Assembly: GCA_035135055.1 (NCBI GenBank)
Contig: JAVFHQ010000005.1
Span: 124,001 to 188,000, forward strand
Direction: 5' to 3'
DNA from: Oleoguttula mirabilis
Taxonomy: Eukaryota > Ascomycota > Dothideomycetes > Mycosphaerellales > Teratosphaeriaceae
Length of the DNA stretch: 64,000 bases
Position 1 is the first letter of the stretch; the number at the start of each line of letters is the position of its first letter. A program made the translations under genes and the position numbers. Below are positions 1-9,725 of this stretch, one piece after another. The notes below the pieces were generated by a model that was given only the letters and a program-made list of their open reading frames with translations, was not told the origin of the DNA and ran no database searches.

Positions 1-1563
1 TGATGATCGCAATGGCGATCAGTATCATCAACACATGGTGGTACCCCAGAAACGGTATCAACCGCTGTATGCCGACGGCGAACCGTACGTTCGGCATGGT
101 AGAGAAGGTCTACCGGCTGTCTGGTATGTGGGTATGTATGCTGCGCTTCGATCGAGTCGACTCCGACGGCCAAACGGCCGGGAGTGGGCGTGGGCGTGGA
201 ATGCAGCAGTTGCTAAAGAATGCTTCTCTCGTCTTTCGGTGGTGTTCTTGTTGGAATGCTGCAGTCGAGGTTTGGTATGGTAACGATCGGTGTCCGGGCC
301 TTTGGGATTGAGATGGAAGGCAAGCTCGGCAGAGGGATTGTTCGTTGCGCTGCAAGTAATTCACTTGTCAGACAATGTTGCAGTATTCTTCAGCAGGTGT
401 ATAGAGGAGAATGCTTAGCTGAGAATAGTCCGAGTCACTCTTTGCCGCGCATCTAGATCGTGAAATCATGCGGCTGGTTCTGGTGGCAGGTCGTTTAACC
501 AGCCTCCTTCGCTTAATTTGGATTGAGTCGCCCGACAACCGTTGCTAGGACATGACGTCTCGCGGACCCTTGCTCCCGCTTCTGCTCGAGCCGCTGAAAC
601 GGTTCCGCTTCCAGGGAACCCGCATCTCATGCTTCACCCACGTTGCAGCGTTCCTCGTAGAAGGGGGTGAACCAAGTGCGTCTGCATCGTCGGCCGAAGA
701 ACGCATAAGACCGCACTTCCGAACAGACGCCATCACAATTAGCTGATCTTCAAGTGGCGACTCATGGCGTTCCGTGCATGGATGCGTCCCCTTGTCGAGG
801 GATGGCGATAGACTCGTCGTCTCACGGTAACACCTACCTTCATACACAGGTCATGTCGAGAGCGCCCTTATTATTCAGGTTCGATGAACCTTCGCCGCTG
901 CAGCAACGGATACGAGTATGGCCACGAACGTCCACATCACCTTGGCACGGACTCTTGGCACGGACTCAATATGCAGAGCCTCATCCCACAGCGGCGACTT
1001 GCAAGAGCTGTCGAAAGGCCTTCTTATCGACACCAGAGACCGATGATCACATTCTGGAGCAAATGAGTCCTACGATATCCATGGGTGCCACGTAAATCTC
1101 CGTGCACAGTTGCGAGCAGCATGTCAAGAACGCGAAGAACGTCGTCCATTCTGTCGGCTGGAGGACTTCAATACTTCCTCCGGAGTGGAAGACCAACATG
1201 TGGATCACCCACAAGTGGGTTCGGCACTCCTTCTGACGGGCTGAGAAGGAATATGCGTAGACTCGGGAAGTAGTCGCGGAACAGGTGTGGCGGATATGCT
1301 TATCATACTGTCTTGTGGTGATCTGGCGTGCCCTAGTTCATTACGACTACCAGCCCACATTGAGAGTATCTAACAGAGAGCTTGTACCCTTTGCCGCTAG
1401 AGCGAGTTGAGAGCTACGTAAACAGCAGTAACCATACCATTGCTCATCCGCATGATCGCAAGAATATTCTGATATGAAGATCAACGGCGAACCTGCGCAT
1501 ATTGGCAATGGGTGTTTCGGGTCGCACCATGTCAAACGGCGTGTCCCGTCTGTGCTGCAGAGC
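1..1563. other. Left-edge stretch without an intact gene
   Basis: No intact gene is visible. A plus-strand frame is open from the edge to about 283 and could be the tail of a gene outside the window, but its product (ending in CSRGLVW) is not recognised. Between about 750 and 1240 two plus-strand frames carry zinc-finger-like pieces, described separately. The remaining frames are short and inconsistent. Confidence 0.5.
754..1240 (+). pseudogene. Possible decayed C2H2 zinc-finger gene
   Basis: A plus-strand frame ending near 1095 contains CKSCRKAF followed by a histidine at finger-like spacing (C-x2-C-x3-F, then H), but the second histidine is missing. About 40 bases downstream, in another frame, PFCRLEDFNTSSGVEDQH resembles a second finger with one cysteine gone. 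Stops and a frame change separate the two parts. The pattern suggests a zinc-finger gene worn down by mutation. It is weak, since two partial fingers in a 500-base stretch could arise by chance, and I name no family. Confidence 0.22.
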
Positions 1564-2514
1564 ATGTTTGTTCCCTTTGTTTCTGGACACTGCTGCTTAC
1601 CATCTTCCATCTACGGGTACGCCACTTTTACTCATGGCCAGAACTACTCTACATCCGGTTCTGTCACCGTGGATCCTGATGCCGTGGACTACGACACGAG
1701 ACTCATGTAGTGTGCGGCGGAAGTCAACACTTGTTCGGAGATCTGTGAGGGCTACCCAATGACAAATCTTTGCGATGCGGTAAGTCGTGCTTGACCTGGA
1801 TTGCTTTGCACACTTCGATCGATTCCAGAGCGAGTTGACCTATAGCTGCGTATGCACAAGCGGTATTCAGCCGAACGTTTCAAGCTATGAAGAATCCCTC
1901 CCTTCCTGGCTTGCAACTGGTGGAAAGCGAACTGTGGGGAGGCGCATCCGAACAATCCTGCAGGCCAGACGGGCTGTCTGTCTCTGGCGTGCGGGTCCTT
2001 GAATGCCTCCGACCCCATCATCACGATGACAGTCAGTGCTGCTTCCACGACCGCCACGCTCGTTGTCCCGGTGTCGGAAGTGCCATTCTTGGTCTCTGCT
2101 GGGCCCTCCGGTGTGCGTATCACTGCCGATACCGGTGTTGGGACGTCGACATTAGCCAGCTCCCCAGTATTCAGCCCGACAAGCACCACGGTGCAGGCCC
2201 AGTCTCCGTCCGGTAGTAACCAGCCGACAGAAGCGAAGAACGCCGTACCTACAAGGCGTGCCAAGGTTGGCGCGGGTGTTGGTGTTGGCATTGCAGGTTG
2301 CTTCGCTCTAGCAGGCTCTGTGCTGTTCCTCATACGGAGGCACAGACGGGGGCGTGCAAGAGCAATAATGGGAAGTGGGAAGGGCGAAATGCACATGGAA
2401 GCTGGAGGCGTCCCGTCCGCATCGAGAGACGGTACTGCTGCCCCAGCCCATCAAGAGCGCTCCTATACTGACGCACAGTACAGCTGCCTGGAACACGAAG
2501 CTCTTCGACGTTAG
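1564..2514 (+). pseudogene. Broken cysteine-rich, single-pass membrane protein (DUF7707-like)
   Basis: Reading through one stop and one frameshift gives a familiar fungal layout. It starts with a weak N-terminal leader (ATG at 1564), then QNYSTSGSVTVDPDAV, a cysteine-rich ectodomain (CAAEVNTCSEICEGYP, TYSCVC, CNWWKANC, GCLSLACGS), a Ser/Thr-rich stalk, one membrane span (GAGVGVGIAGCFALAGSVLF) with basic RRHRRGRAR after it, and a short cytoplasmic tail ending at 2514. An intron fits 1780-1828 (GTAAGT to CAG). Two lesions are visible. A TAG at 1708-1710 sits where the family has Trp before Cys, and one base is missing near 1898-1902, where SLP should continue as FLACNWW. The stop fits a TGG-to-TAG change, which is C-to-T at CpA on the other strand and is typical of RIP. 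The family call is from memory of conserved cysteine spacing. A sequencing error could explain the indel but less easily the stop. Confidence 0.6.
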
Positions 2515-3015
2515 TTTCGGTGTGCGACTTGTTCGGACCTGCACACCTTACTGGTCACAACAGAAGCCATGACATCCCAGTCAGACCGAGGAGGCGGTAG
2601 TGATGGCGGAGGCGGTCGGCTCGTGCTTTCGCTTCAGTGTCGCGGTCGGATAATCAGCTGCAAGTATACCACGGCGTACAGTAGCAGGTCAGATCATTGT
2701 ACATCACAAGCACTTTCGATATACAGTACAATGTTCTGCTATCTAGACTGTCAAGCACTTTACGCGCAGTGGACGCGTTCGTGAAGTCGGGAGATCGACG
2801 GTGGCGTTGAGGGTTCAGCGGGCCGGTATCCCCACAATGCCGATCTCACAACCCTGCAGCTTGCCCCCCACGACCCAGGTACGCCGAACCGTCATGCTGG
2901 GCAGGAGCATGACACTGTCGTCGCATCGCACATCCAGAGGTCGTCGGCACTTGTTCGAGGATGTAGAGTCCACCTGACGTTCATCCCAAGACCGAGCCAG
3001 GACGCCACCGGCAAC
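2515..3015. other. Intergenic, upstream of ubp8
   Basis: About 500 bases without a supported gene, lying between the broken membrane-protein gene and ubp8. It presumably holds the ubp8 promoter; no clear motif was identified. Confidence 0.5.
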
Positions 3016-4749
3016 ATGGCGACCACCACCCTCACTCCTACGTCGGCAACCGAAGCTCCGAAGCTGATCAAGAAGGCGACTGAAGCGAAGAACCCTACGA
3101 CGCCGACGCAGACGTCATATGGATGCTGTAGGTAGCACCATGGGGAGTGCTCCCACGGGTTTGACTGACATGCTCCGCAGCGCACATCAAGAGCCTCCTC
3201 CAAGCCGCTCGCCAGCAAGCCACCGACGGCTACTCGCGCATCATCCAAGCGCTGCAGAAAGACGGCAATGTGAGTGGACGGACATACAAGAGCGGTGCTA
3301 TAGTGGAAACCAGTGCGCATGCGACATACCTCTGCCTGCAGTGTCCGAACGTGAGCAGCAGCCGGGAGAGGCATCGCAAGGACCACGCCTTCTGTGAGCG
3401 GACTCCCCATTGCCCACCCTCGTGACGACCTCTTCTAACCAATCTCTACAGCCATTGAGGCCTGCGCCGGCTTCCTCTACTGCCACGACTGCCGCGACTT
3501 TGTCTACGACCCGACCTTTGAGGAAATCCGCTCCGGCACCAGCACCAAGAAGCGCAAACACTCCGCCCTGCAGCCCGAAGACCGCCGCACCGTCGCCTCC
3601 AACACCGCCACCACCCCCTGCGCCGCCACCGGTCTGCGCGGCCTCTACAACATGGGCCAGACGTGCTTCATGTCCGTCGTCCTGCAGTCCCTCATCCACA
3701 ACCCGCTCATCCGCACCTACTACCTGAGCGAAGGTCACAAGAGCACCGACTGCGAGCGCGAAGCCTGCACGAGCTGCGCGCTGGATGACCTCTTCTACGA
3801 CTTCTTCGCGCAGGAGAAGCATGAGGGGTACGGCGCGGTGCACATGCTGCAAGGGTGCTGGAAAGGCGGTGGCGGGCTCGCGGGATACAGCCAGCAAGAC
3901 GCGCACGAGTACTTGGGCTTCATCCTGAATAGCTTGCACACTGCCAACATCGCGGACGACGAGGACGAGGAGGGCAAGAAGCGCGGGGACGCGAAGGACT
4001 GCGAGTGCGTCGTGCACCAGACCTTCGGCGGGCTGTTGCGCAGTACGGTGACGTGCATGAAGTGCAAGAACGTGACCAGCACCTCGGATCCGTTCATGGA
4101 CCTCTCCCTCGACATCAAGAGCGCGCCGGTCGTGGTCAAGAAGAAGAAACTGCCTCTCACCAACGGCACTACCACCGTCAAGGAAGTGCTGCCCATGGAT
4201 CTCACCGAGTGTCTGGACCGGTATACCAGTGTCGAGACGCTCTCCGCCGACGACTACCGCTGCCGCAAATGCGACGGCGGGCAAGAAGCCAAGAAGCGGT
4301 TGAGCCTAAACCGTCTACCACCTGTTGTACCCGTCCACCTCAAGCGCTTCTCGCACAGCAAATCGCTGAAGGAGAGCAGCAAAGTGGATACCAAAGTCCG
4401 CTTCCCACTGACCCTCGACCTGGCGCCCTACGTCAGCGCGCCGTCGAAGAAGCAGATGGCGAAGCAAAGCTTGACGAACGGCCTACACAAGCCGACGGCG
4501 GGCGACGAGGAGGGCACGGACAAGTTCGCCGGCGACCACGACTACGGCCTCTCCGAGCCCGTCTACGACCTCAGCAGCGTCGTCGTGCACAAGGGCAAGA
4601 TCGACAATGGGCACTACATTTCGTATGCGAAGCAGAGCCACGAGTGGTTTCGCTTTGACGATAGTATGGTGGTGCAGGTTGAGGAGCGCGAGGTGCTGGG
4701 CGCGGAGGCGTATATGTTGTTTTATGTTGCTAGGGGGTTTGATATCTAG
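3016..4749 (+). CDS. ubp8: Ubiquitin carboxyl-terminal hydrolase 8 (SAGA deubiquitinase)
   Basis: Cysteine protease that removes ubiquitin from histone H2B within the SAGA deubiquitination module; nuclear. Exons 3016-3127, 3181-3393 and 3452-4749 encode 540 residues, with introns of 53 and 58 bp and clean GT-AG ends. The N-terminal ZnF-UBP domain (about 37-130) shows GCSHIKSLL, CLQCPN, HRKDHAF and LYCHDC. The USP fold follows, with the Cys box NMGQTCFMS (catalytic Cys about 180), QQDAHEYLGFIL, zinc-binding CMKCKN and CRKCDGG pairs, and the His box NGHYISYAK (His about 496) before WFRFDDS. Combining ZnF-UBP with a short USP domain is diagnostic of Ubp8/USP22. The first exon, rich in Thr and Lys, is the least certain part. 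All catalytic residues are present, so it should be active. Confidence 0.95.
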
Positions 4750-5073
4750 CTTGCAATGGTTCCGTGAGTGGAGGTAGCGACGGCGTTGAGGGCGATATGG
4801 CTCTCGGTTACGGACCGGCGTTTACGGGAATGCGAAGGCGAAGAGTGGCGAGCATTGTTATATGGGAGTGGGTTACAGCGGGAAAGCATCTTGGGTTGGG
4901 CGGGCGGGATGGTGGCGTTTCTGATTGGGTGTGTCATATGTACAAAGTTCCATGCGAGCCATGTATGGCGCTCGAAGGCGATGAGCGCCGGGCTAGCTTA
5001 ACCCCTACATACATACAGACAGGGGAGACACAGGGCATGAGGGAGACAGCAAGGAAGGGCCGAAGAAAGGCAT
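4750..5073. other. Convergent 3' spacer
   Basis: About 320 bases between the 3' end of ubp8 (plus) and that of the complex I 40-kDa subunit gene (minus). Nothing beyond presumed 3' untranslated sequence is seen. Confidence 0.5.
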
Positions 5074-6337
5074 CTATTGGTCGTCCAGCACGTGCAGATA
5101 CTTCTTCTCCTCCCGCTTCTCCTTCTCCGTCATGGGCGGCAGGTCGTAGTACGCCGAGCTGCGGTAGTGTTGCTACACAGAAGAGGATTAGCACGCCATC
5201 ACATCCCAGCTCAGAGAGCCGAAGGACATATTCGGGGGTGAGTGGGCTTACCAAGTACTTGAATGTGAAATTCGCAATATCGCCGGGCTCCATGTCCAGA
5301 TCCTTAAACGTCTTGGCGTTCTTGTCGATGAACTGGTCCATGTACTCGCGCTCCACCTCATCCCGGCTGCCGACGGGGAACCACAGCGCTTTGTTGAGCA
5401 TGCCGTACATGGGCGCCATGATCCACTTGGGCACATTGATATGCCGCCGCTTCTTCAGGATCTCGGCATCGACCAGGACCGAGATCTCCTTCAGGCTGTA
5501 GTTCTTGGGCCCGTAGAGCTCGTACGTCTGCCCGATAGTGGTGTCGTCCAGCCCGATCTTCTCCAGCGCCGCGCCGACGTCGATGCAGTGCACGGGCCAG
5601 AAGCGCTCGGCCATGTTGTTGCACGTGAGCGTGTTGGTGGTGCCGGCGAGGCGGTGCAGCAGGCGGTCCTCGAAGCCGAACATGGGCGCCGGCCGCACGA
5701 TGGTCGTCTCGGGGTAGATCTCGCGCGCGACCTGCTCGCCGCGGAACTTGGTGCGGAAGAACTCGGCAGGGGAGTCCGGGTGGACGGAGTGCGAGGAGAC
5801 GTGAATGAAGCGGTCGACGTCATATTTGGCCGTCGCTTCGGCGATGCGGCGCGTGCCTTCCACGTGCACGTCTTCCAGGTCGAAGTTCTTGGTGGGGTAG
5901 TCGCGGCCGACGAGGTTGAAGACCATGTCCGAGTGGCGCACGCTCTCGTCGATGGAGGTGGTGTTGCGTAAATCGTACTCGACGAAGACAACACGGCCGA
6001 GGTCGCCGGCGAGTTTGAGGTGGCGCTTGGCCATTTCCTCGCGGAAGGGGACGACGACGGTGCAGCCGGCGCGGGCCAGGCGGTTGACGATATAGCGGCC
6101 CAGGAAGCCGGTTGCGCCGAAGACGGTCGCCGTGTGCCCGCCCAGACTGCTGCGGCCGCCGGCGACGCGGATGATGGGCTTTCCGGTGCGGGTGATGGCT
6201 ATGTCTTGCAGGCCGCGGCGGTGGGAGTGTGCTGGGGCCAGCGCGGCGGCGGGTTTGGAGAGGGTGGTGGTGAGGGAGGGCGAGGCGCGGCAGAGCTGGC
6301 GGTTGAGGGCCATTGCGCTGGTGGGGAGGCCCGCCAT
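5074..6337 (-). CDS. NADH:ubiquinone oxidoreductase 40-kDa subunit (NDUFA9 homologue)
   Basis: Accessory subunit of mitochondrial complex I with an atypical short-chain dehydrogenase fold that holds a tightly bound NADPH. Exon 1 runs 6337-5252 and exon 2 5172-5074, with a 79-bp intron (GTAAGC to TAG), giving 394 residues. The first 40 residues are Ser/Arg/Ala-rich with no acidic residue, as expected of a mitochondrial presequence. The Rossmann nucleotide loop VFGATGFLGRYIVNRL is at about 72-87, followed by YDLRN, VGRDYPTKNF and HVSSHSVHPDSPAEFF. The C-terminal exon supplies HYRSSAYYDLPPMTEKEKRE and ends LHVLDDQ, which the unspliced frame would lose. It is head-to-head with rpn9 across a 436-base spacer. 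An alternative start at Met9 (6313) is possible. Confidence 0.93.
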
Positions 6338-6773
6338 GGCCGGTGAGGGGAGATGTCGTTCGAGTGTGAGGTCGTGGGCGCGGTGTGAGGCCTCACAGGT
6401 CCATTGGGTAGCTTAGTCGTGTTCCTGCCGATCGATGGAGTGGTATGCGGAGTTGATGCCAAGGCCGGAGGTTTGAGGTCATCAACGCGGGCTAAGCCAT
6501 CACCTTTGATGCGAGCACATGGAGCTGGCCTAGCACACCTTCACAAACAACCACTCGACCATCCATCTGCACTCTGTACTCACCCCTCATCGCCATCGCC
6601 ATCATCAACCACAAACCAATACAGAATCACCTCCCTCACCACCACACGCGACGTGTCTGCCCGGCATAGCACTCCGGCGGATTAACGGCGTCTTCTACGA
6701 GGTCTATACCAGCGACGGCGAGCCCGACACGGACTACGCCTCCTACTCCTCCTCCTCCACCGACTCGACCATC
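6338..6773. promoter_or_regulatory. Divergent promoter region: complex I 40-kDa subunit / rpn9
   Basis: A 436-base spacer between two divergently transcribed housekeeping genes must hold both promoters and both 5' untranslated regions. Part near 6690-6773 is rich in TCC triplets just before the rpn9 start. No specific factor site was identified. Arrangement is seen in the sequence; shared control is inferred. Confidence 0.45.
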
Positions 6774-7982
6774 ATGAACAACGAGGTCGTCGTCGACTTC
6801 CTGCAGGAGCAGCGCGACGCCGCCCCGGACGAGCTGCAGCACTACTTCCTCAGCTTCGAGGACTACTGGGAGCGCAAGCTATGGCACGAGCTGACGGACA
6901 TCCTGGTGGAGTATTACAGCGAGGCGGCCAGCGCACCGCAGCGGATACCTTTGTACGACAACTTCGTCAAGAGCTTCGCGGACAAGATCAACCAGTTGAA
7001 GCTGGTGCAGGTGGGGCTGAGCACGGCGTCGCAGTGCAAAGGTATGACTGGCCTACCATCGCTGGATATCCGTTACTTTGCAGACTGACCGAGAGTACGT
7101 ACAGACGACACCGAGCGCCTCGCTTTCCTCACCACCCTCGCCGCCCGCGTCAACAAGCCCGCCTGCCAGGACGCTTACGTCTTCGCCCTCACATCCGTCG
7201 CCTCCGTACGCCTGCGCCTCGGCCAGAAAGCCGAAGCGCGCGCCGACCTCGACAAGTGCGAGGCTATCCTCGACACCTTCGACGCCGTGGAGACGGTCGT
7301 GCACGCCTCCTTCTACCGCGTCAGCGCCGACTACTACCAGCAGCAGAACGAGTTCGCCGCCTACTACCGCACCACCCTGCTCTACCTCGCCTGCGTCGAG
7401 CTGGCCGACCTGAGCCCCAAAGAGAGGCATCGCACCGCCTACGATCTCAGCATCGCCGCGCTCGTCAGCGAGACGATATACAACTTCGGCGAGCTGCTGC
7501 TGCACCCCATCCTCGACAGCCTGACCAACACCGAGCACGCGTGGCTACGGGACCTGCTGTTCGCCTTTAACCGCGGCGATCTGCACGCGTACACGATCCT
7601 GCAGCAGCACCTCCAAGCCAACCGCCTCTTGCAAGAGCACCAGGGCTTCCTGTACCAGAAGATCTCGCTCTCGTCGCTCACGCAGCTGGTCTTCTCGCGC
7701 GCGCCGCAGGACCGGAGCATGACGTTCGCCACCATCAGTGCGGAGACCAAGGTGCAGCTGGATGAGATTGAGCACCTGATTATGAAGGCGTTGAGTCTGG
7801 GCTTGCTGCGGGGCAGTATCGATCAGGTGGCCGAGGTGGCGCGGATTAGCTGGGTGCAGCCCAAGGTGCTGGATCGGCCGGGGATCGAGGGGATGCGGAC
7901 GCGGTTGCGGGAGTGGGATGGCGGGGTGGAGAGGTTGGGGACGTGGATTGAGGGGGTGGGGAGGGATGTTTGGGCTACGTAG
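6774..7982 (+). CDS. rpn9: 26S proteasome lid subunit Rpn9 (PSMD13)
   Basis: Non-catalytic subunit of the 19S regulatory lid, needed for assembly and stability of the 26S proteasome. Exons 6774-7041 and 7105-7982 encode 381 residues; the 63-bp intron (GTATGA to CAG) splits a codon. The protein opens MNNEVVVDFLQEQRDAAP and has helical solenoid repeats through RLGQKAEARADL, YYQQQNEFAAYY and TAYDLSIAALVSETIYNFGE. It ends in a C-terminal PCI domain with LLFAFNRGDLHAY, ISLSSLTQLVF and DEIEHLIMKALSLGLLRGSI. Length is close to yeast Rpn9 (393). The start follows ACCATC, a reasonable initiation context, and an in-frame stop lies shortly upstream. No sign of damage. Confidence 0.95.
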
Positions 7983-8404
7983 GGGAGACGGCATGATCTT
8001 GCTTTCCCGGTCCGTGATGGTGCAGGGCATGGCATGGCATGGGCGTGGACCTGCTACGCGTTTTCGCGCGGATAGAGATGCCATGCATGCGAGTCTGTAG
8101 CATAGCGAGGCGAGAGGCGTTGATGCCTTTGGGCACAAGCTGCTGCCGAGCCTGAGAAGGCGTGCGGCCCTTTCGCTGCATCGAGCACAATAGAGATAGC
8201 TTTTGCAGAGCTTGTACAACATTCAAATGACGCGATCCGATCTGTCTTCCACCACAATCCATCTTCCTTCGATGTTAGTCCCGTTTTGCCCAAGCTATTG
8301 CCGATCAGAAGTTGGGCTCCACGTGATCTTCGAGCTGTTGCCGCGCATCTGATTGGCCCGATTTAGACGCGCGCTAGCGGATATCCAATCGTATGTGAGG
8401 TGAA

Positions 8405-8446
8405 AATTGGTGCCTGAAATTCGAGAATCGGTGCCTGGCATTCGAA
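8405..8446 (+). repeat. 21-bp tandem repeat, two diverged copies
   Basis: Two adjacent copies share AAT-Y-GGTGCCTG-RM-ATTCGA. The first is 8405-8425 and the second 8426-8446, differing at about four or five positions; a possible third start (AATGGT) follows. They lie in the rpn9-mog1 spacer. Function unknown. Confidence 0.6.
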
Positions 8447-8772
8447 AAATGGTCTACGGCCCTGCGGGACTCATATCAACGGTTGCCGCTGCCTTCCAAG
8501 GTTCTTAGCTAGTGCTTGAACGCTCTAAGTGCAGAGAAACGATGAGAGTCACCATACGTTAGGCGGCAAGCAGATGCATGGATGGTGAGAGAAAAGCCTG
8601 CCTAAAAGCCTGCCTTACCTGCCTGGTGTCGCCTCCACAGCGTTTTGACGGATCCATATTCATACATAGGTACATATAAAACTCGCCGGGATAGTAGTAG
8701 TAATAGTAGTATTACTGGCTTACACAACACGGCACTCACACTACAAGCCCGCCCCAACAGACGTCTTTTTAT

Positions 8773-8799
8773 GCAACAGCAACAACAACAACAACAACA
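8773..8799 (+). repeat. CAA-triplet run in the mog1 leader
   Basis: CAACAG followed by consecutive CAA triplets ends directly at the ATG of mog1 (8800). CAA-rich leaders are unstructured and A/C-rich, which usually favours ribosome scanning in fungi. That effect is inferred. Confidence 0.7.
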
Positions 8800-9507
8800 A
8801 TGAGTGCCCCGCCGGACTACCGCACTGTCGAACTCTTCGGCGGCGCCATCACCGTCGCCCTGCCATCGACTTTCGCAGATGTGAGCGCGATCCGCCAGGT
8901 GCCTGATCACCAGGAAGTCTACCTCGACCAGGCCGGGTTCACGAGCATTGTGGTCGAGGTGCTCGAGCGGGTGGAGAAACCTGACGATGATGCGCTGCAG
9001 TATCACTTGCAGGACCTGGCGGAGGAGGATGTCGGGGACGTGAAAGTGTGGGGCCAGGGTTGTGAACCGGTCCATTTCTCTAAACTGCCGTATGTATGGA
9101 GCCCGTTGCTGTTCGTGACTGAGTGGCGCGAGGAATTGACTGCTGGGGGTGATGTGTTCGACGCCTGCATGTTTGTTCGCTGACGAAGTGATTTGGTTGG
9201 TTCTAGGCAAGGCACGCCAGCCTACACGCTTTTGGCCACCTCGCCGCCCGGCGCCAAACAGCGCGGGCGGGCGAACGAGCCCGAGTTCGTGGGGATACTG
9301 CTCACCATGATCCGGCTGGTGGAGCAGAAGACGGATCTGATCATCGCGATCAATGTGCCGCATGTGGCGGGCACTTACGACGAAGCTGAAGTTGATCTGG
9401 CTGGTGGGAAGTATGGGAAGCTGATAGAAGCGGCGATGGGGCTGAGGGAGAAGGTGGTGGAGACGTTGGAGATCAGGGATTGGGGGCTGTTTGTACAGGG
9501 GGATTAG
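8800..9507 (+). CDS. mog1: Ran guanine-nucleotide release factor Mog1
   Basis: Small nuclear protein that binds Ran GTPase and releases GTP, supporting nuclear protein import. Exons 8800-9089 and 9207-9507 encode 196 residues; the 117-bp intron runs GTATGT to TAG and joins SKLPQ to GTPAY. Family features are the N-terminal strand pattern TVELFGGAITVALPSTF, then FADVSAIRQVPDHQEVY (the conserved RQVPD-QEV segment), the acidic LAEEDVGDV, and C-terminal LIRLVEQKTDLIIAINVPH. Length fits the family (about 190-220). The start is the first ATG after a CAA-rich leader. Confidence 0.93.
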
Positions 9508-9725
9508 GTGGGCTGGGTTGGAAGAGGCGGCTGACCAGAGGAAGGCACGTGACCTTGTGACAACGACGAGGATCTAGAGATGCAAGCGAGATGTTTCATC
9601 AAATGCGGGTGATGGCCGCGGGGAATAGAAATCCGAGACGACAACTATGACCTGCGTGCCCTGGTCGGGCACAAAGCACGTGAATAGAAGGACGAGCGAA
9701 CTGTGCATTCCGCAATGTTCGTCGA

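Larger units (their letters stand above)
7983..8799. other. Intergenic between rpn9 and mog1, with short repeats
   Basis: About 820 bases without a supported gene. It contains a diverged 21-bp tandem repeat at 8405-8446, a TAG/TAA-rich microsatellite near 8693-8715, and a run of CAA triplets directly before the mog1 start. The rest shows no recognisable structure. Confidence 0.5.

Noticed and set aside
3274..3342. Alternative intron in ubp8 (GTGAGT at about 3274 to CAG)
   Set aside because: It would remove the CLQC zinc-binding pair of the ZnF-UBP domain; reading through keeps the domain and the frame.
3298..4284. 328-codon minus-strand frame over ubp8
   Set aside because: Antisense to an intact, recognised enzyme with catalytic residues; no domain of its own.
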